Origin: Alphaproteobacteria bacterium
GTDB taxonomy: Bacteria; Pseudomonadota; Alphaproteobacteria; SHVP01
Length of the DNA stretch: 64,000 nucleotides
Assembly: GCA_016869765.1 (NCBI GenBank)
Contig: VGES01000019.1
Span: forward strand, 1 to 64,000
Direction: 5' to 3'
Within the stretch, counting starts at the first letter, position 1; each line of letters starts with the position of its first letter. Of the stretch, positions 27,513 to 39,843 are shown in pieces. The notes under the pieces were generated by a model. It ran no database searches. It had not been told where the DNA came from and saw only the letters and a list, made by a program, of their open reading frames with translations. Both the position numbers and the translations under genes were made by a program.

Positions 27513-27904
27513 TGGCGAGCGCTCGCAGGGCGCGGGGCGCGCTCCGGCGATATGCCCTGACGCTGCCCGAGGCCTACGAGGACTTCCCCTGGGGCGAGGC
27601 CGTTCTCAAAGTGCGAAAAAAGGTCTTCGTTTTTCTCGGCCGCGACGATGGTGGCTGCAGCCTCTCGGTCAAGTTGCCGCAATCGCACGGCGCCGCGTCG
27701 CTGATGCCGTTCGCGACTCCCACGGGTTATGGCTTGGGGCGGGCCGGGTGGGTGACGGCCACGTTCGGGCGCGGCGAGGACGTGCCGGTCGCAATGCTCC
27801 AAGCCTGGATCGAGGAATCCTACCGTGCGGTCGCACCGGCGACGTTGCGCCGGAAACGCGGAGGGGAGGCGCCGCCACGGCGACGCCCGCGGCGCCCTAC
27901 TTGA
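27512..27904 (+). CDS. MmcQ/YjbR-family protein
   Basis: A 130-residue CyaY-like fold protein of the MmcQ/YjbR family. Marks are [22 protein letters not shown] (broken after FPWG), [18 protein letters not shown] and the helix [14 protein letters not shown]. Family members are small putative DNA-binding or regulatory proteins without a fixed function. The start ATG overlaps the stop of the Lrp gene, so the two are translated together. The Arg/Pro-rich tail overlaps the 3' end of greA by eight bases. A role as Lrp partner is speculative. Confidence 0.8.
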   Translation: MASARRARGALRRYALTLPEAYEDFPWGEAVLKVRKKVFVFLGRDDGGCSLSVKLPQSHGAASLMPFATPTGYGLGRAGWVTATFGRGEDVPVAMLQAWIEESYRAVAPATLRRKRGGEAPPRRRPRRPT

Positions 27905-28370
27905 AGCGGACGTCGAGCAGTTCGTAGGAGCGGGCGCCCTTGGGCGTCTTCACTTCGACGGACTCGCCCTTCTTCTTGCCGATCAGCGCGCGGGCCAGCG
28001 GCGAGGTGATCGAGAGGCGGCCCGCCTTGATGTCGGATTCGTCGGAACCCACGATCTGGTAGGTCGCTTCCTCGTCGGTGTCTTCGTCGACGACGCGGAT
28101 CGTTGCCCCGAACATGACGGAGTTGCCCGACAACTTCGAAGGGTCGATGACTTCGGCGCGGGAGATCTTGTCCTCGATCTCGGCGATACGCGCTTCGATG
28201 ATCGCTTGGCGTTCCTTGGCCGAATGGTACTCGGCGTTCTCCGACAGGTCGCCGTGCGCGCGGGCCTCCGCGATCGCCTGAATGATTCCCGGACGTTCGA
28301 CCGACTTGAGCCGCTTCAGTTCGTCCTGAAGCCGCTTCATGCCGCCAGCCGTCATTGGTTCTTTGCTCAT
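27897..28370 (-). CDS. greA: Transcription elongation factor GreA
   Basis: A 157-residue GreA, which enters the secondary channel of RNA polymerase and stimulates cleavage of backtracked transcripts. The N-terminal coiled coil ([19 protein letters not shown] region) carries the acidic tip [10 protein letters not shown], with the Asp-Glu pair needed for cleavage. The C-terminal FKBP-like domain contains [14 protein letters not shown]. The start was taken as ATG 28370; a TTG six bases upstream is the alternative. It lies 62 bases downstream of carB on the same strand, and carA-carB-greA is a familiar alphaproteobacterial order. Confidence 0.96.
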   Translation of the reverse strand: MSKEPMTAGGMKRLQDELKRLKSVERPGIIQAIAEARAHGDLSENAEYHSAKERQAIIEARIAEIEDKISRAEVIDPSKLSGNSVMFGATIRVVDEDTDEEATYQIVGSDESDIKAGRLSITSPLARALIGKKKGESVEVKTPKGARSYELLDVRFK

Positions 28371-28432
28371 CGTCAATACAACCCCGAAGCCGGCGCCGTG
28401 TGGCGTCCGCTCCTGTCGTTCACGGAATGCGC

Positions 28433-31400
28433 CTAGAAGGTACTAGAAAAATACGATTGCAGCGGGGCCACATCAAGACTGCCGGAGCGCAATCGTTCGA
28501 TGGCCATGACTGCCACTTTGGCGCCCGCGACCGTGGTGTAATACGGAATGTTGAGCGTGAGGGCGGTCCGTCGCAGCGCGAAAGAATCGGCCACCGCCTG
28601 TGATCCCTCTGTCGTGTTGAACATCAGGGCGATCTCGCCGTTCTTCATCGCATCGACGATGTGGGGCCGGCCCTCGAGCACCTTGTTGATCGGCTTCACC
28701 GACAGGCCGTGGTCGGAGAGGTACTTGGCCGTGCCGCGCGTCGCGATCAGGGTGAAGCCGAGGTCCACCAGGTGGCGCGCCGGTTCCAAGAGCTGCTCCT
28801 TGTCGGCATCGCGAACCGACAGGAACACGTTGCCCGATTGTGGCAGCACTGTGCCGGAGGCGATCTGCGACTTGGCGAACGCGCGCTCGAAATCGGTGTC
28901 GATGCCCATCACCTCGCCGGTCGATTTCATTTCGGGCCCGAGGATGATGTCGACGCCGGGGAAGCGAGCGAAGGGGAACACCGCTTCCTTCACCGTGGTG
29001 TGGCGCAGCACCGGCGTCCGCAGGTTGAACGAGGCCAGCGTCTCGCCCGCCATGACGCGGGCGGCGATTTTCGCCAACGGATAGCCGATCGACTTGGCGA
29101 CGAACGGAACCGTGCGCGAGGCGCGCGGGTTCACCTCCAGGATGTAGACGACGCCGTCCTTGATCGCGAACTGCACGTTCATCAGGCCGACGACTTGCAG
29201 GGCCTTGGCCAGGGCCACGGTCTGGCGCCGGATCTCGTCGACCACCGCCGCGGTCAGCGAGTAGGGCGGCAACGAACAGGCGGAATCGCCGGAATGGATG
29301 CCGGCCTCTTCGATGTGTTCCATGATGCCGGCGACGAACACCGTGTCGCGATCGGCGAGAGCATCGACGTCCACCTCGACGGCGTTCTCGAGGTAGCGAT
29401 CGATCAGCACCGGGTTTCGCCCGGACAGCTTCACCGCTTCACCGATGTAGCGCAGCAATTGCGCTCGGTCGCGGACGATCTCCATTGCCCGACCACCCAG
29501 CACGTAGGATGGCCGAATGACGACGGGATAGCCGACTCGCTCGGCGACGGCGACGGCCTCCTCGGCATTGGTCGCGACGCCGTTGTCGGGCTGCATGAGC
29601 CCGAGCGGCGGCAACAGCTTCTGGAAGCGCTCGCGGTCCTCGGCGATGTCGATGGCATCGACCGAGGTGCCGAGGATGGGAACCCCTGCCGCCGCAAGGC
29701 CCGCGGCCAGGCGCAGGGGGGTCTGACCGCCGAACTGCACGATGACCCCGAGCAACGTTCCGTTCACCCGTTCGGCCCGTACGATTTCGAGCACGTCTTC
29801 GATGGTCAGCGGTTCGAAATAGAGCCGGTCCGAGGTGTCGTAGTCGGTCGACACGGTCTCGGGGTTGCAGTTGACCATGATGGTCTCGTGACCGGCCTCA
29901 CGCAGGGCATAGGCCGCATGCACGCAGCAATAGTCGAACTCGATACCCTGGCCGATGCGATTGGGGCCGCCTCCGAGGATCATCACCTTGGTCCGGTTGG
30001 TCGGCATCGCTTCGTTCTCGGCCCGACCGACGCCGTCGGCAAGATCGGTCTCGTATGTCGAGTACATGTAAGGCGTGCGCGCCTCGAACTCGGCGGCGCA
30101 CGTGTCGACACGCTTGTAGGCGGGGACGACCGCCAAGCGCAGCCGGTGAGCCGCGACGTCGGATTCGTTTCGATCCGTCAGTTTGGCCAAGCGGGCGTCC
30201 GAGAAACCCGCGCGCTTGAGCGCCAACAGTCCCAGACGATCCTCGGGCAGTCCGTCCCGCTTCACGGCCTCCTCGGTCGCGACCAGGTCCCGGATCTGTT
30301 CCAGGAACCAGGGGTCGAAGCGACTGGCCGCCTGGATGTCGGCTAGGGGCAGTCCGGCGCGAAAGGCCTGCGCGATGCGCAGCAGCCGATCCGGGGTCGG
30401 CTGGGTCAAGGCGGCCACGATCGTCCGCGGATCCGTGCCGTCGTATCCCGGAATGTCGACCTCGTCCAAACCGGTGAGGCCGGTTTCCATCGAGCGCAGC
30501 GCCTTCTGCAGGCTCTCCTGGAAGCTGCGGCCGAGCGCCATCGCCTCGCCGACGGACTTCATCTGCGTCGTGAGCAACGGGTCGGCACCCTTGAACTTCT
30601 CGAACGTGAAGCGCGGGATCTTGGTGACGACGTAGTCGATGGTCGGCTCGAAGGAGGCCGGCGTCACGCCGGTGATGTCGTTGGTCAGCTCGTCGAGGGT
30701 GTAGCCGACCGCGAGCCGGGCAGCGACCTTGGCGATGGGAAACCCGGTCGCCTTCGAGGCCAACGCCGAGGAGCGCGACACGCGCGGGTTCATCTCGATG
30801 ATGACGATGCGGCCATCCTCGGGGTTGATCGCGAACTGGACGTTCGATCCGCCGGTCTCGACGCCGATCGCCCGCAGGCAGGCGATCGAGGCGTTGCGCA
30901 TGCGCTGGTATTCCTTGTCCGTCAGGGTCAGCGCGGGTGCGATCGTGATCGAGTCGCCGGTGTGGATCCCCATCGGATCGACGTTTTCGATCGAGCAGAT
31001 GATGATGCAGTTGTCGTTTCGGTCGCGCACCACCTCCATCTCGAATTCCTTCCAGCCGAGCACGGACTCCTCGACCAGGATTTCGGTGGCGGGCGAGGCA
31101 TCGAGTCCGCCCTGGGCGATACGCTCGAACTCTTCGCGGTTGTAGGCGATGCCGCCGCCAGTGCCGCCCAGCGTGAACGACGGACGGATGATCGCCGGCA
31201 GGCCGACGACGTCGAGCGCTGCGCGCGCCTCCGCCAGGGTGCGAGCGATGCGGCTCTTCGGGCTCTCCAGACCGATGGCCGACATGGTGTCGCGGAACAG
31301 CAGCCGGTTCTCCGCGCGCTCGATCGCCGCTTCGTTGGCTCCGATCAATTCGACGCCGTATTTGGCAAGCGTGCCGTCGCGGGCGAGCGCCAGCGCCGTG

Positions 31401-31690
31401 TTCAGCGCTGTCTGACCGCCCATCGTCGGCAACAGGGCGTCCGGGCGTTCCTTTTCGATGATCTTGGCGACGAAGGCCGGCGTGATCGGCTCGATATAGG
31501 TCGCATCGGCCAAGCCCGGGTCGGTCATGATCGTCGCCGGGTTGGAATTCACGAGGACTACCCGGTAGCCGTCCTCGCGCAGGACCTTACAGGCCTGCGA
31601 TCCCGAATAGTCGAACTCGCAAGCCTGCCCGATGATGATCGGGCCGGCGCCGACGACAAGGATCGACGTGACGTCGGTGCGCTTAGGCAC
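28433..31690 (-). CDS. carB: Carbamoyl-phosphate synthase large subunit
   Basis: A 1085-residue CarB that uses ammonia from CarA, bicarbonate and two ATP to make carbamoyl phosphate for arginine and pyrimidine synthesis. Two homologous ATP-grasp halves are visible: the first with [18 protein letters not shown] and [14 protein letters not shown], the second with [17 protein letters not shown] and [14 protein letters not shown]. An oligomerisation linker lies between them. The last 140 residues ([12 protein letters not shown] to the end) are the MGS-type allosteric domain. Length and motifs are normal. It starts 30 bases after the carA stop, so the two are one operon. Confidence 0.98.
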   Translation of the reverse strand: MPKRTDVTSILVVGAGPIIIGQACEFDYSGSQACKVLREDGYRVVLVNSNPATIMTDPGLADATYIEPITPAFVAKIIEKERPDALLPTMGGQTALNTALALARDGTLAKYGVELIGANEAAIERAENRLLFRDTMSAIGLESPKSRIARTLAEARAALDVVGLPAIIRPSFTLGGTGGGIAYNREEFERIAQGGLDASPATEILVEESVLGWKEFEMEVVRDRNDNCIIICSIENVDPMGIHTGDSITIAPALTLTDKEYQRMRNASIACLRAIGVETGGSNVQFAINPEDGRIVIIEMNPRVSRSSALASKATGFPIAKVAARLAVGYTLDELTNDITGVTPASFEPTIDYVVTKIPRFTFEKFKGADPLLTTQMKSVGEAMALGRSFQESLQKALRSMETGLTGLDEVDIPGYDGTDPRTIVAALTQPTPDRLLRIAQAFRAGLPLADIQAASRFDPWFLEQIRDLVATEEAVKRDGLPEDRLGLLALKRAGFSDARLAKLTDRNESDVAAHRLRLAVVPAYKRVDTCAAEFEARTPYMYSTYETDLADGVGRAENEAMPTNRTKVMILGGGPNRIGQGIEFDYCCVHAAYALREAGHETIMVNCNPETVSTDYDTSDRLYFEPLTIEDVLEIVRAERVNGTLLGVIVQFGGQTPLRLAAGLAAAGVPILGTSVDAIDIAEDRERFQKLLPPLGLMQPDNGVATNAEEAVAVAERVGYPVVIRPSYVLGGRAMEIVRDRAQLLRYIGEAVKLSGRNPVLIDRYLENAVEVDVDALADRDTVFVAGIMEHIEEAGIHSGDSACSLPPYSLTAAVVDEIRRQTVALAKALQVVGLMNVQFAIKDGVVYILEVNPRASRTVPFVAKSIGYPLAKIAARVMAGETLASFNLRTPVLRHTTVKEAVFPFARFPGVDIILGPEMKSTGEVMGIDTDFERAFAKSQIASGTVLPQSGNVFLSVRDADKEQLLEPARHLVDLGFTLIATRGTAKYLSDHGLSVKPINKVLEGRPHIVDAMKNGEIALMFNTTEGSQAVADSFALRRTALTLNIPYYTTVAGAKVAVMAIERLRSGSLDVAPLQSYFSSTF

Positions 31691-31720
31691 GAGCGAACCT
31701 CCGCCGCGTCCGGTGCGAAC

Positions 31721-32902
<1,182 letters not shown>

Positions 32903-33023
32903 TCAGTCGCTCCGGGCGCTGGCCGTGGCGCGGCGAACCGGGCCCGCCTCAGGCTCGGGCTGGGGCGAAATCGCCCCGGGGTCGTCGCTGCGGATGGGGT
33001 CGCGCGGTGGTTGTTTGCGGCGC

Positions 33024-33052
33024 AACATAAGCAAAGCGTGGTGGGGGGTCAA
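33024..33052 (-). promoter_or_regulatory. Sigma70-type promoter of carAB
   Basis: Minus strand TTGACC (33052-33047), a 17-base spacer and TATGTT (33029-33024). Transcription would begin near 33016 and leave a leader of about 115 bases before the carA ATG. The leader contains a strong hairpin, GGGGCGA-AA-TCGCCCC on the plus strand (32962-32977), without a T run. It may be a regulatory or pausing structure, but no PyrR or arginine element was recognised. Confidence 0.7.
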
Positions 33053-33172
33053 GGTTTAGCGGCGCGACATTATCATTGTTTTTCAACCGGTTATCGATTG
33101 GGTCGTGGTTTGCGTCGGGTTCGGGGAATCGAGTAGAGTGCGCGCTTTCCTCCACTACTGCGGAACGGGTCG

Positions 33173-33628
33173 ATGCTTCGAGAGCGGCTTAGCGACGCCT
33201 TGAAAACGTCTCTCAAGGCCAAAGAACAGCGGCGGGTCTCGACCCTGCGGCTCATTCTGGCGGCCCTCAAGGACCGCGACATCGCCGCCCGCGGCGAGGG
33301 CAAGCCCGAGGGGCTGACCGACGAACAGATTTCGGCGCTCCTGCAGACCATGATCCGCCAGCGGCGGGATTCGATCGCGCTCTATGAGCAGGGCGGCCGG
33401 GTCGAGTTGGCCGAGCAGGAGCAGCAGGAAATCAAGATCATCGAGGAGTTTCTGCCGCGCCAGATGGCGGACGAGGAGATCGCCAGCGCGGTCAAGACGG
33501 TGATCGCCGAGCTGGGCGCCAAGGCGATCAAGGACATGGGCCACATAATGGCGGCCCTGCGCGAGCGTTATGCCGGACAGATGGACTTCGGCAAAGCCAG
33601 CCAGTTCGCCAAACAGCAGTTGTCCTGA
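33173..33628 (+). CDS. YqeY/GatB-domain protein
   Basis: A 151-residue YqeY-like protein, all helical, related to the tail domain of GatB. Typical parts are LRERLSDALKTSLKAKEQ, VSTLRLILAALKDRDI, IEEFLPRQMADEEI and the C-terminal KDMGHIMAALRERYAGQMDFG. The domain binds tRNA in GatB; for stand-alone YqeY the role is undefined. It sits 71 bases before dnaG, a conserved arrangement in which yqeY replaces rpsU at the head of the dnaG-rpoD operon. A possible promoter is TTGCGT (33110-33115), 18 bases, TAGAGT (33134-33139). Confidence 0.88.
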   Translation: MLRERLSDALKTSLKAKEQRRVSTLRLILAALKDRDIAARGEGKPEGLTDEQISALLQTMIRQRRDSIALYEQGGRVELAEQEQQEIKIIEEFLPRQMADEEIASAVKTVIAELGAKAIKDMGHIMAALRERYAGQMDFGKASQFAKQQLS

Positions 33629-33699
33629 GGCGCCCACACGTTCCCGCCGCGGCCGGGACAGGGGTAGGATGAAGTCGCGGGTCGTCAACCCTGGGCGCC

Positions 33700-35586
33700 A
33701 TGGCCTTTCCGTCGTCATTCCTGGATGAACTGCGTGCCCGGGTCGCGATGTCCGAGGTGGTCGGGCGCCGCGTCAAACTGATCAAGCGCGGCCGCGAGTT
33801 CACCGGACTTTGCCCGTTCCACAACGAGAAGACGCCGTCGTTCACGGTGTCCGACGACAAGGGCTTCTATCACTGCTTCGGTTGCCAGGCGCACGGCTCG
33901 CTGTTCGACTTCGTCATGAACACCGAGGGGGTAGACTTCCCGGAGGCCGTCGAACGCGTCGCAGTCTTGGCTGGCGTTCCGGTGCCCAAGGCAACAGCCG
34001 CCCAGGCCGAGGAAGCAAAGCGCCAGGCGACGCTCTACGACGTCATGGAGCGCGCCGCGTTGTGGTTCAGCGAGAATTTGAAAACCCAGAACGGTCGTGA
34101 GGCACGCGAATACCTCGATCGCCGCGGCCTCGACGAGAACACGGTTCAGCGTTTTCGCCTGGGCTATGCCCCCGAATCGCGCCATGCGCTCAAGGACGCA
34201 CTGACCGGGCGCGGCATCAGCGAAGAGCAGATGCTGGTCGCGGGACTCCTGATCAAGCCCGAGGACGGTGGAGCGACGTTCGACCGGTTTCGCCACCGCG
34301 TCATGTTTCCGATCTGCGATGCCCGCGGACGGGTGATCGCATTCGGCGGGCGGGCGCTTTCGGACGCGGCCAAGGCCAAGTATCTCAATTCGCCCGAGAC
34401 GCCGTTGTTCCACAAGGGACGCGTGCTCTACGCATTCCACCACGCGCGCGAGGCGATTCGCGAGAAGACGGCGGCCCTGATCGCCGAGGGCTACATGGAC
34501 GTGATCGCGCTGCACCAGGCAGGATTCCGTCACGCGGTGGCACCGCTCGGTACGGCGCTCACCGAGGACCACATGGCCCTCCTGTGGCGGTTGGTGCCGG
34601 AGCCGACCGTGTGCCTCGATGGTGACGCTGCCGGCCAGCGGGCGGCGCTCGCGGCGGCAGAACGCGCGTTGCCGCTGCTCAAGCCCGGGCACTCGCTGCG
34701 CTTTGCGACGCTGCCAGCGGGCGAGGATCCGGACGACCTGATCCGTGCCAAGGGCGCGCCGGCGATGGCAGCGATCCTGGAGCGGGCGGTGCCGCTCGCC
34801 GACGTCCTCTGGGAGAAGGAACTCTCGGCCCAGCCGATCGACAGTCCGGAACGCGAGGCCGGGCTGAAAGCGAGGTTGACCGCGCTCGCGCGGCGGGTCG
34901 GCGACCCGGCGGTCCGCGAGGCCTACGAGCGCCTGTTTCAGAACCGCTTCCAGGCGCTCGTGCGCCCGGCGGCCGCGACGCCGGCTGCCCCGTCGGGCGA
35001 TGTCCGCGACCGCTTCCGGCGAGGCGAGCGCCGTTTCGGAGCGCCTGCCTGGGTCCCGCCTCTCCCCACGCCAGAGTTGCGCAACAGCGCCCTAGTTCGC
35101 GGCGACCCGGGGCAAATCCGCGAGCGGCTTATTGTGGCCCTGGTTTTGCATCGCCCGCTGCTGCTCCACGAGGGCGGCGATGATCTGTTCATGCAAGTGC
35201 CGTTGGGCGACGCCAACCTTGACAGGCTCCGCGGCGCCATCCTAAACGTGGCCGCTTCCGTGCCCGATCTTGACACCGTGACGCTTCGCAACCATTTGGC
35301 CGAGCAGGGACTTGGTGACCTGGCCACGCGCGTGCTCGAAGCGAGCGGGCGCAGCCATCCGGTCCTGCAGCGTCCCGACGTCGAGATCGCAGAGTTGGCG
35401 CGGCTCTGGCGCGAAGCGATCGCGTTCCACCGCCAGCCCGAGCACGACGCCGACATTCGCGAGGCGTTCGAACAATATATGGAAGACCCCAGTGCCGAAC
35501 GTCTGGCTCGGCTGCGTGCCCTCCAGGAAGACAAAGCGCACGCCGGCGGCCTGCGGACGCGCGGGAATTTGCTGAATTCGATCTGA
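33700..35586 (+). CDS. dnaG: DNA primase
   Basis: A 628-residue DnaG that makes RNA primers at the replication fork. The zinc-binding domain has Cys38, His41, Cys59 and Cys62 (CPFHNEKTPSF, then FYHCFGCQAHG). The RNA-polymerase domain contains the basic YLNSPETPLFHKG and the TOPRIM core: AEGYMDVIA with its Glu near 265 and DGDAAGQRA near 310. The C-terminal helicase-binding domain is the variable last 180 residues. It is followed by rpoD after 39 bases, forming the classical macromolecular-synthesis arrangement. Confidence 0.97.
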   Translation: MAFPSSFLDELRARVAMSEVVGRRVKLIKRGREFTGLCPFHNEKTPSFTVSDDKGFYHCFGCQAHGSLFDFVMNTEGVDFPEAVERVAVLAGVPVPKATAAQAEEAKRQATLYDVMERAALWFSENLKTQNGREAREYLDRRGLDENTVQRFRLGYAPESRHALKDALTGRGISEEQMLVAGLLIKPEDGGATFDRFRHRVMFPICDARGRVIAFGGRALSDAAKAKYLNSPETPLFHKGRVLYAFHHAREAIREKTAALIAEGYMDVIALHQAGFRHAVAPLGTALTEDHMALLWRLVPEPTVCLDGDAAGQRAALAAAERALPLLKPGHSLRFATLPAGEDPDDLIRAKGAPAMAAILERAVPLADVLWEKELSAQPIDSPEREAGLKARLTALARRVGDPAVREAYERLFQNRFQALVRPAAATPAAPSGDVRDRFRRGERRFGAPAWVPPLPTPELRNSALVRGDPGQIRERLIVALVLHRPLLLHEGGDDLFMQVPLGDANLDRLRGAILNVAASVPDLDTVTLRNHLAEQGLGDLATRVLEASGRSHPVLQRPDVEIAELARLWREAIAFHRQPEHDADIREAFEQYMEDPSAERLARLRALQEDKAHAGGLRTRGNLLNSI

Positions 35587-35625
35587 CGAGCGGCGCGCTG
35601 TGGCGTGTCCGGAAACGGAGTGGGT

Positions 35626-37626
<2,001 letters not shown>

Positions 37627-37820
37627 GCTAGGTCAAGCGGCCTGATCCCAGAGGGACGCACGACCGGCAACAACCCGAAGCCGACTCGCCTGGATCAGGT
37701 TCATGCGGTCGCGCCCACATCTGCGATTGAAGTTCCGGATCGTGTCGCCGACGGCGCTCGCGTCCGGGCACGCTGAGCGCTCGCTACAACGCCGACCGTA
37801 TGTCAGTGAACGTGAAGTCG

Positions 37821-38336
37821 TTATCCCGCGATCAACGTCCGCATTGTTGCCATCGGCAGGAATAGTCGTTGGCCCTCGTCGGCAAACGGGATGAACCCGT
37901 ACTTGCGGTAAAAGGCACCGGCTGAGTCGTCTTTCGCATCGACGATCAACGCGTGGATCGCCAGGGTCTCTGTTGCGAGCAGGATGCGGTTGAACGCGTC
38001 CATGAGCAAGTAAGCCCCCAGCCCTCTGCCCTTCATTCCGCCATCGACGGCCAGCCGGCCGAGCACCGCAGCGGCTACCGGGTAGCGCGGCAGGCGCTTT
38101 GCCTGGTCGGCCGGGAGACTGGCGCGCTGAAAGCGGGTGGCACTCAGGCTGTAATAGCCGTGGACCGTCGATGCTTCGCCCTGCAGAGCAACGAACACGC
38201 GGGTGACGTCGCGCTTCACATCCTGCGACGCGAGTTCCCGGATGTAACGGTCGAGTTCGGGCGCACCGCAGGAGAAAGCCGACCGACCATGTGACTTGCT
38301 GTCGAGCGGTACGATCTGCCACGGTGCCGGACTCAT
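37821..38336 (-). CDS. TacT-like GNAT acetyltransferase toxin
   Basis: A 171-residue GNAT protein of the toxin type. The acetyl-CoA site has the MKGRGLGAYLLMDA loop and the motif AFYRKYGFIPF with the catalytic Tyr. The N-terminus (HGRSAFSCGAPELDRYIRE) matches TacT/AtaT-type toxins, which acetylate the amino group of aminoacyl-tRNAs and stop translation. The ATG overlaps the antitoxin stop by four bases, the usual toxin-antitoxin coupling. Both genes face away from rpoD on the minus strand. The toxin call rests on motif and gene pairing. Confidence 0.88.
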   Translation of the reverse strand: MSPAPWQIVPLDSKSHGRSAFSCGAPELDRYIRELASQDVKRDVTRVFVALQGEASTVHGYYSLSATRFQRASLPADQAKRLPRYPVAAAVLGRLAVDGGMKGRGLGAYLLMDAFNRILLATETLAIHALIVDAKDDSAGAFYRKYGFIPFADEGQRLFLPMATMRTLIAG

Positions 38337-38614
38337 CCAGTCGTTTTCTTGTATTTGGCGAATGCTTTGCGCAGCGCTGCGTTCGGCTTGGGCGGCTTGG
38401 TCAGCGCATCGAAGAAGAACTTCCAGTCTGGGCCGGAGAGCGTGACGGCCTCGTTCTCGCGAATCACCTTCTCGGCTTCTTCCAAGGCAGTCGCGAGCAC
38501 GAACTGGCTGACCGTCTTGTGCCGGTAACTTGCGGCGCGTTGGAGCGCGCTTTTCGATTTGGCATCGAGGCGCACCTGCAGCCGGTCATCTTTGGTTGCC
38601 GCAGGACGAGGCAT
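38333..38614 (-). CDS. DUF1778-type ribbon-helix-helix antitoxin (TacA-like)
   Basis: A 93-residue antitoxin with an N-terminal ribbon-helix-helix (RLQVRLDAKSKSALQRAASY, then KTVSQFVLATALEEAEKVI) and a C-terminal toxin-binding tail rich in Lys/Pro (LTKPPKPNAALRKAFAKYKK). The start ATG 38614 is preceded by AGGGAG at about seven bases; a longer in-frame reading adds 17 residues and lacks a ribosome site. It would block the GNAT toxin and repress the operon through the palindrome just upstream. Confidence 0.88.
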   Translation of the reverse strand: MPRPAATKDDRLQVRLDAKSKSALQRAASYRHKTVSQFVLATALEEAEKVIRENEAVTLSGPDWKFFFDALTKPPKPNAALRKAFAKYKKTTG

Positions 38615-38644
38615 GAACGTTCTCCCTGTCTGACGATGCCAAAC

Positions 38645-38663
38645 GTACTCACATATGGAGTAC
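38645..38663. promoter_or_regulatory. Palindromic operator candidate of the toxin-antitoxin operon
   Basis: GTACTC at 38645-38650 and GAGTAC at 38658-38663 form a perfect six-base inverted repeat separated by seven bases that include CATATG. It lies 31 bases upstream of the antitoxin start. Ribbon-helix-helix antitoxins bind such short palindromes to autoregulate. The assignment is inferred from position and symmetry. Confidence 0.6.
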
Positions 38664-38857
38664 ACTTCAGGGTCGAGGCGCGACGGTCATTCAAACTGGC
38701 CCTTGTCGTACCCTAGAATCTCGACGTCATCGCGATGATCGATGACCGGGAGGGCGCTCGCTCGCGAATTTCCCTAAGGGCCGCCTGCCGTGATTTCGGA
38801 CGAAAGCGGGCCAGACGCTCCTCCAACACGGGTGTACGTGAGTGGTCGGGATCCCGT

Positions 38858-39481
38858 TCAACACCCGCCGTAGGGCACGTCGATCGTGCGCACGCCTTTG
38901 GTGGGGCCGGGGAAGTCGGCGAACAGCGCGCGCAGGAGCGCGTCCGACACCAGGGGCAGCCGTCCGCACTGACCGCGCGACACGACCTGACCCTCATACA
39001 CCTTGGCGCGCCCCTGGGGCGCCAACGCGACGATGTCGACCCGGAGGCGCCGGGTGTAGAGCATCTGGTGGCGGGTCACCGTGCGATATCCGGTTGTGCC
39101 GTACACCGGCTGCTGACGGCCATCCTTGTCGCGATAGAAGCTCACGACGCCACGGACGGGTTCCTCGTAGCTGAAGGGTACCGACCGGCCGCCATCGACT
39201 CCGATTTCGAGTTGCGCCTCGTAGTCCGGGCGTTGCCCCGGCGGGATCGGAGCGAAACCGCGGGCGAGCAACTGACGTTCCAGAAGCTGGGCATAGGCCG
39301 CGAACTCGAGCGAGTCGGCGTTGCGTTGGTCTTTGGGAATGACCGCGACGGTGCCGCGCTCGCCGGGCTCCAAGGTGTGGAACACCTGGACTTCGGCCTG
39401 CAGCGAGGGCGGCGGCAACGTGCAGGCGGCGAGCACGAGGACCGTCAGAACCATTGCCGAGATCGCCCCGAGACGTGCCAT
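38858..39481 (-). CDS. DUF4136-like lipoprotein
   Basis: A 207-residue lipoprotein with a signal sequence MARLGAISAMVLTVLVLAAC ending in the lipobox LAAC, so the mature protein starts at Cys20. The remainder resembles DUF4136 proteins: QVFHTLEPG near the start, a YAQLLERQLLARGF helix and a DYEAQLEIGVDGG strand, typical of small envelope lipoproteins of unknown role. The start ATG 39481 was chosen because it begins a good signal peptide and has GGAGG about eight bases upstream; the longer reading frame upstream is Arg-rich and unlikely to be coding. Confidence 0.8.
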   Translation of the reverse strand: MARLGAISAMVLTVLVLAACTLPPPSLQAEVQVFHTLEPGERGTVAVIPKDQRNADSLEFAAYAQLLERQLLARGFAPIPPGQRPDYEAQLEIGVDGGRSVPFSYEEPVRGVVSFYRDKDGRQQPVYGTTGYRTVTRHQMLYTRRLRVDIVALAPQGRAKVYEGQVVSRGQCGRLPLVSDALLRALFADFPGPTKGVRTIDVPYGGC

Positions 39482-39843
39482 CGCCAGGCCCTCCGCATCG
39501 CCATGGTCAGCGGCGAAGACGGCCAAATCGTGGCGCCACATGGGGCGATCGCGACGAAGAAACGGGCCGCCTAGGGCTTGACGTCCGCCGGGAATCGGCG
39601 GTTCGGGGACGAAGGCCCGGGCAAGCGGCGGAAATCCGCACGACCTTGCAAATCTCGGCGTACTTGGTCGAATAGGATTGCTCGAAAGATCAGGACCGGC
39701 CGGGGGCCATCGCCCCGCCGGCCCCACGCAACGGAACCGCGCCGAAAACGCCCGAAACGGCTCGAAATCGGCCACCATGGAATCTTTAAGCTATTGAAAA
39801 ATAATGAAAGATTGGCTTTGTTTCGGCGCATTTGGGTTTAGGC
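39482..39843. other. Intergenic region between lipoprotein and MFS genes
   Basis: A 362-base gap between divergent genes with no convincing coding potential. It contains a strong inverted repeat, GGCCGG at 39698-39703 with CCGGCC at 39718-39723 around a GC-rich core, but no T run on either side. From about 39780 the DNA becomes AT-rich (TTTAAGC, TTGAAAAATAATG), where the promoter for the plus-strand MFS genes probably lies. No clear -35/-10 pair was fixed. Confidence 0.4.

Noticed and set aside
28661-30346. Long open frame on the plus strand (561 codons)
   Set aside because: It lies entirely antisense to carB, has a low-complexity Arg/Asp/His-rich translation and matches no family; it is a GC-rich shadow frame.
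37633-38322. Minus-strand frame overlapping the toxin gene, running into the rpoD downstream gap
   Set aside because: Mostly a shadow of the GNAT gene. The end portion looked like a possible transposase remnant, but no motif could be matched.
39698-39723. GC-rich inverted repeat as a terminator
   Set aside because: No T run on either side and it lies between divergent genes, where no terminator is expected.
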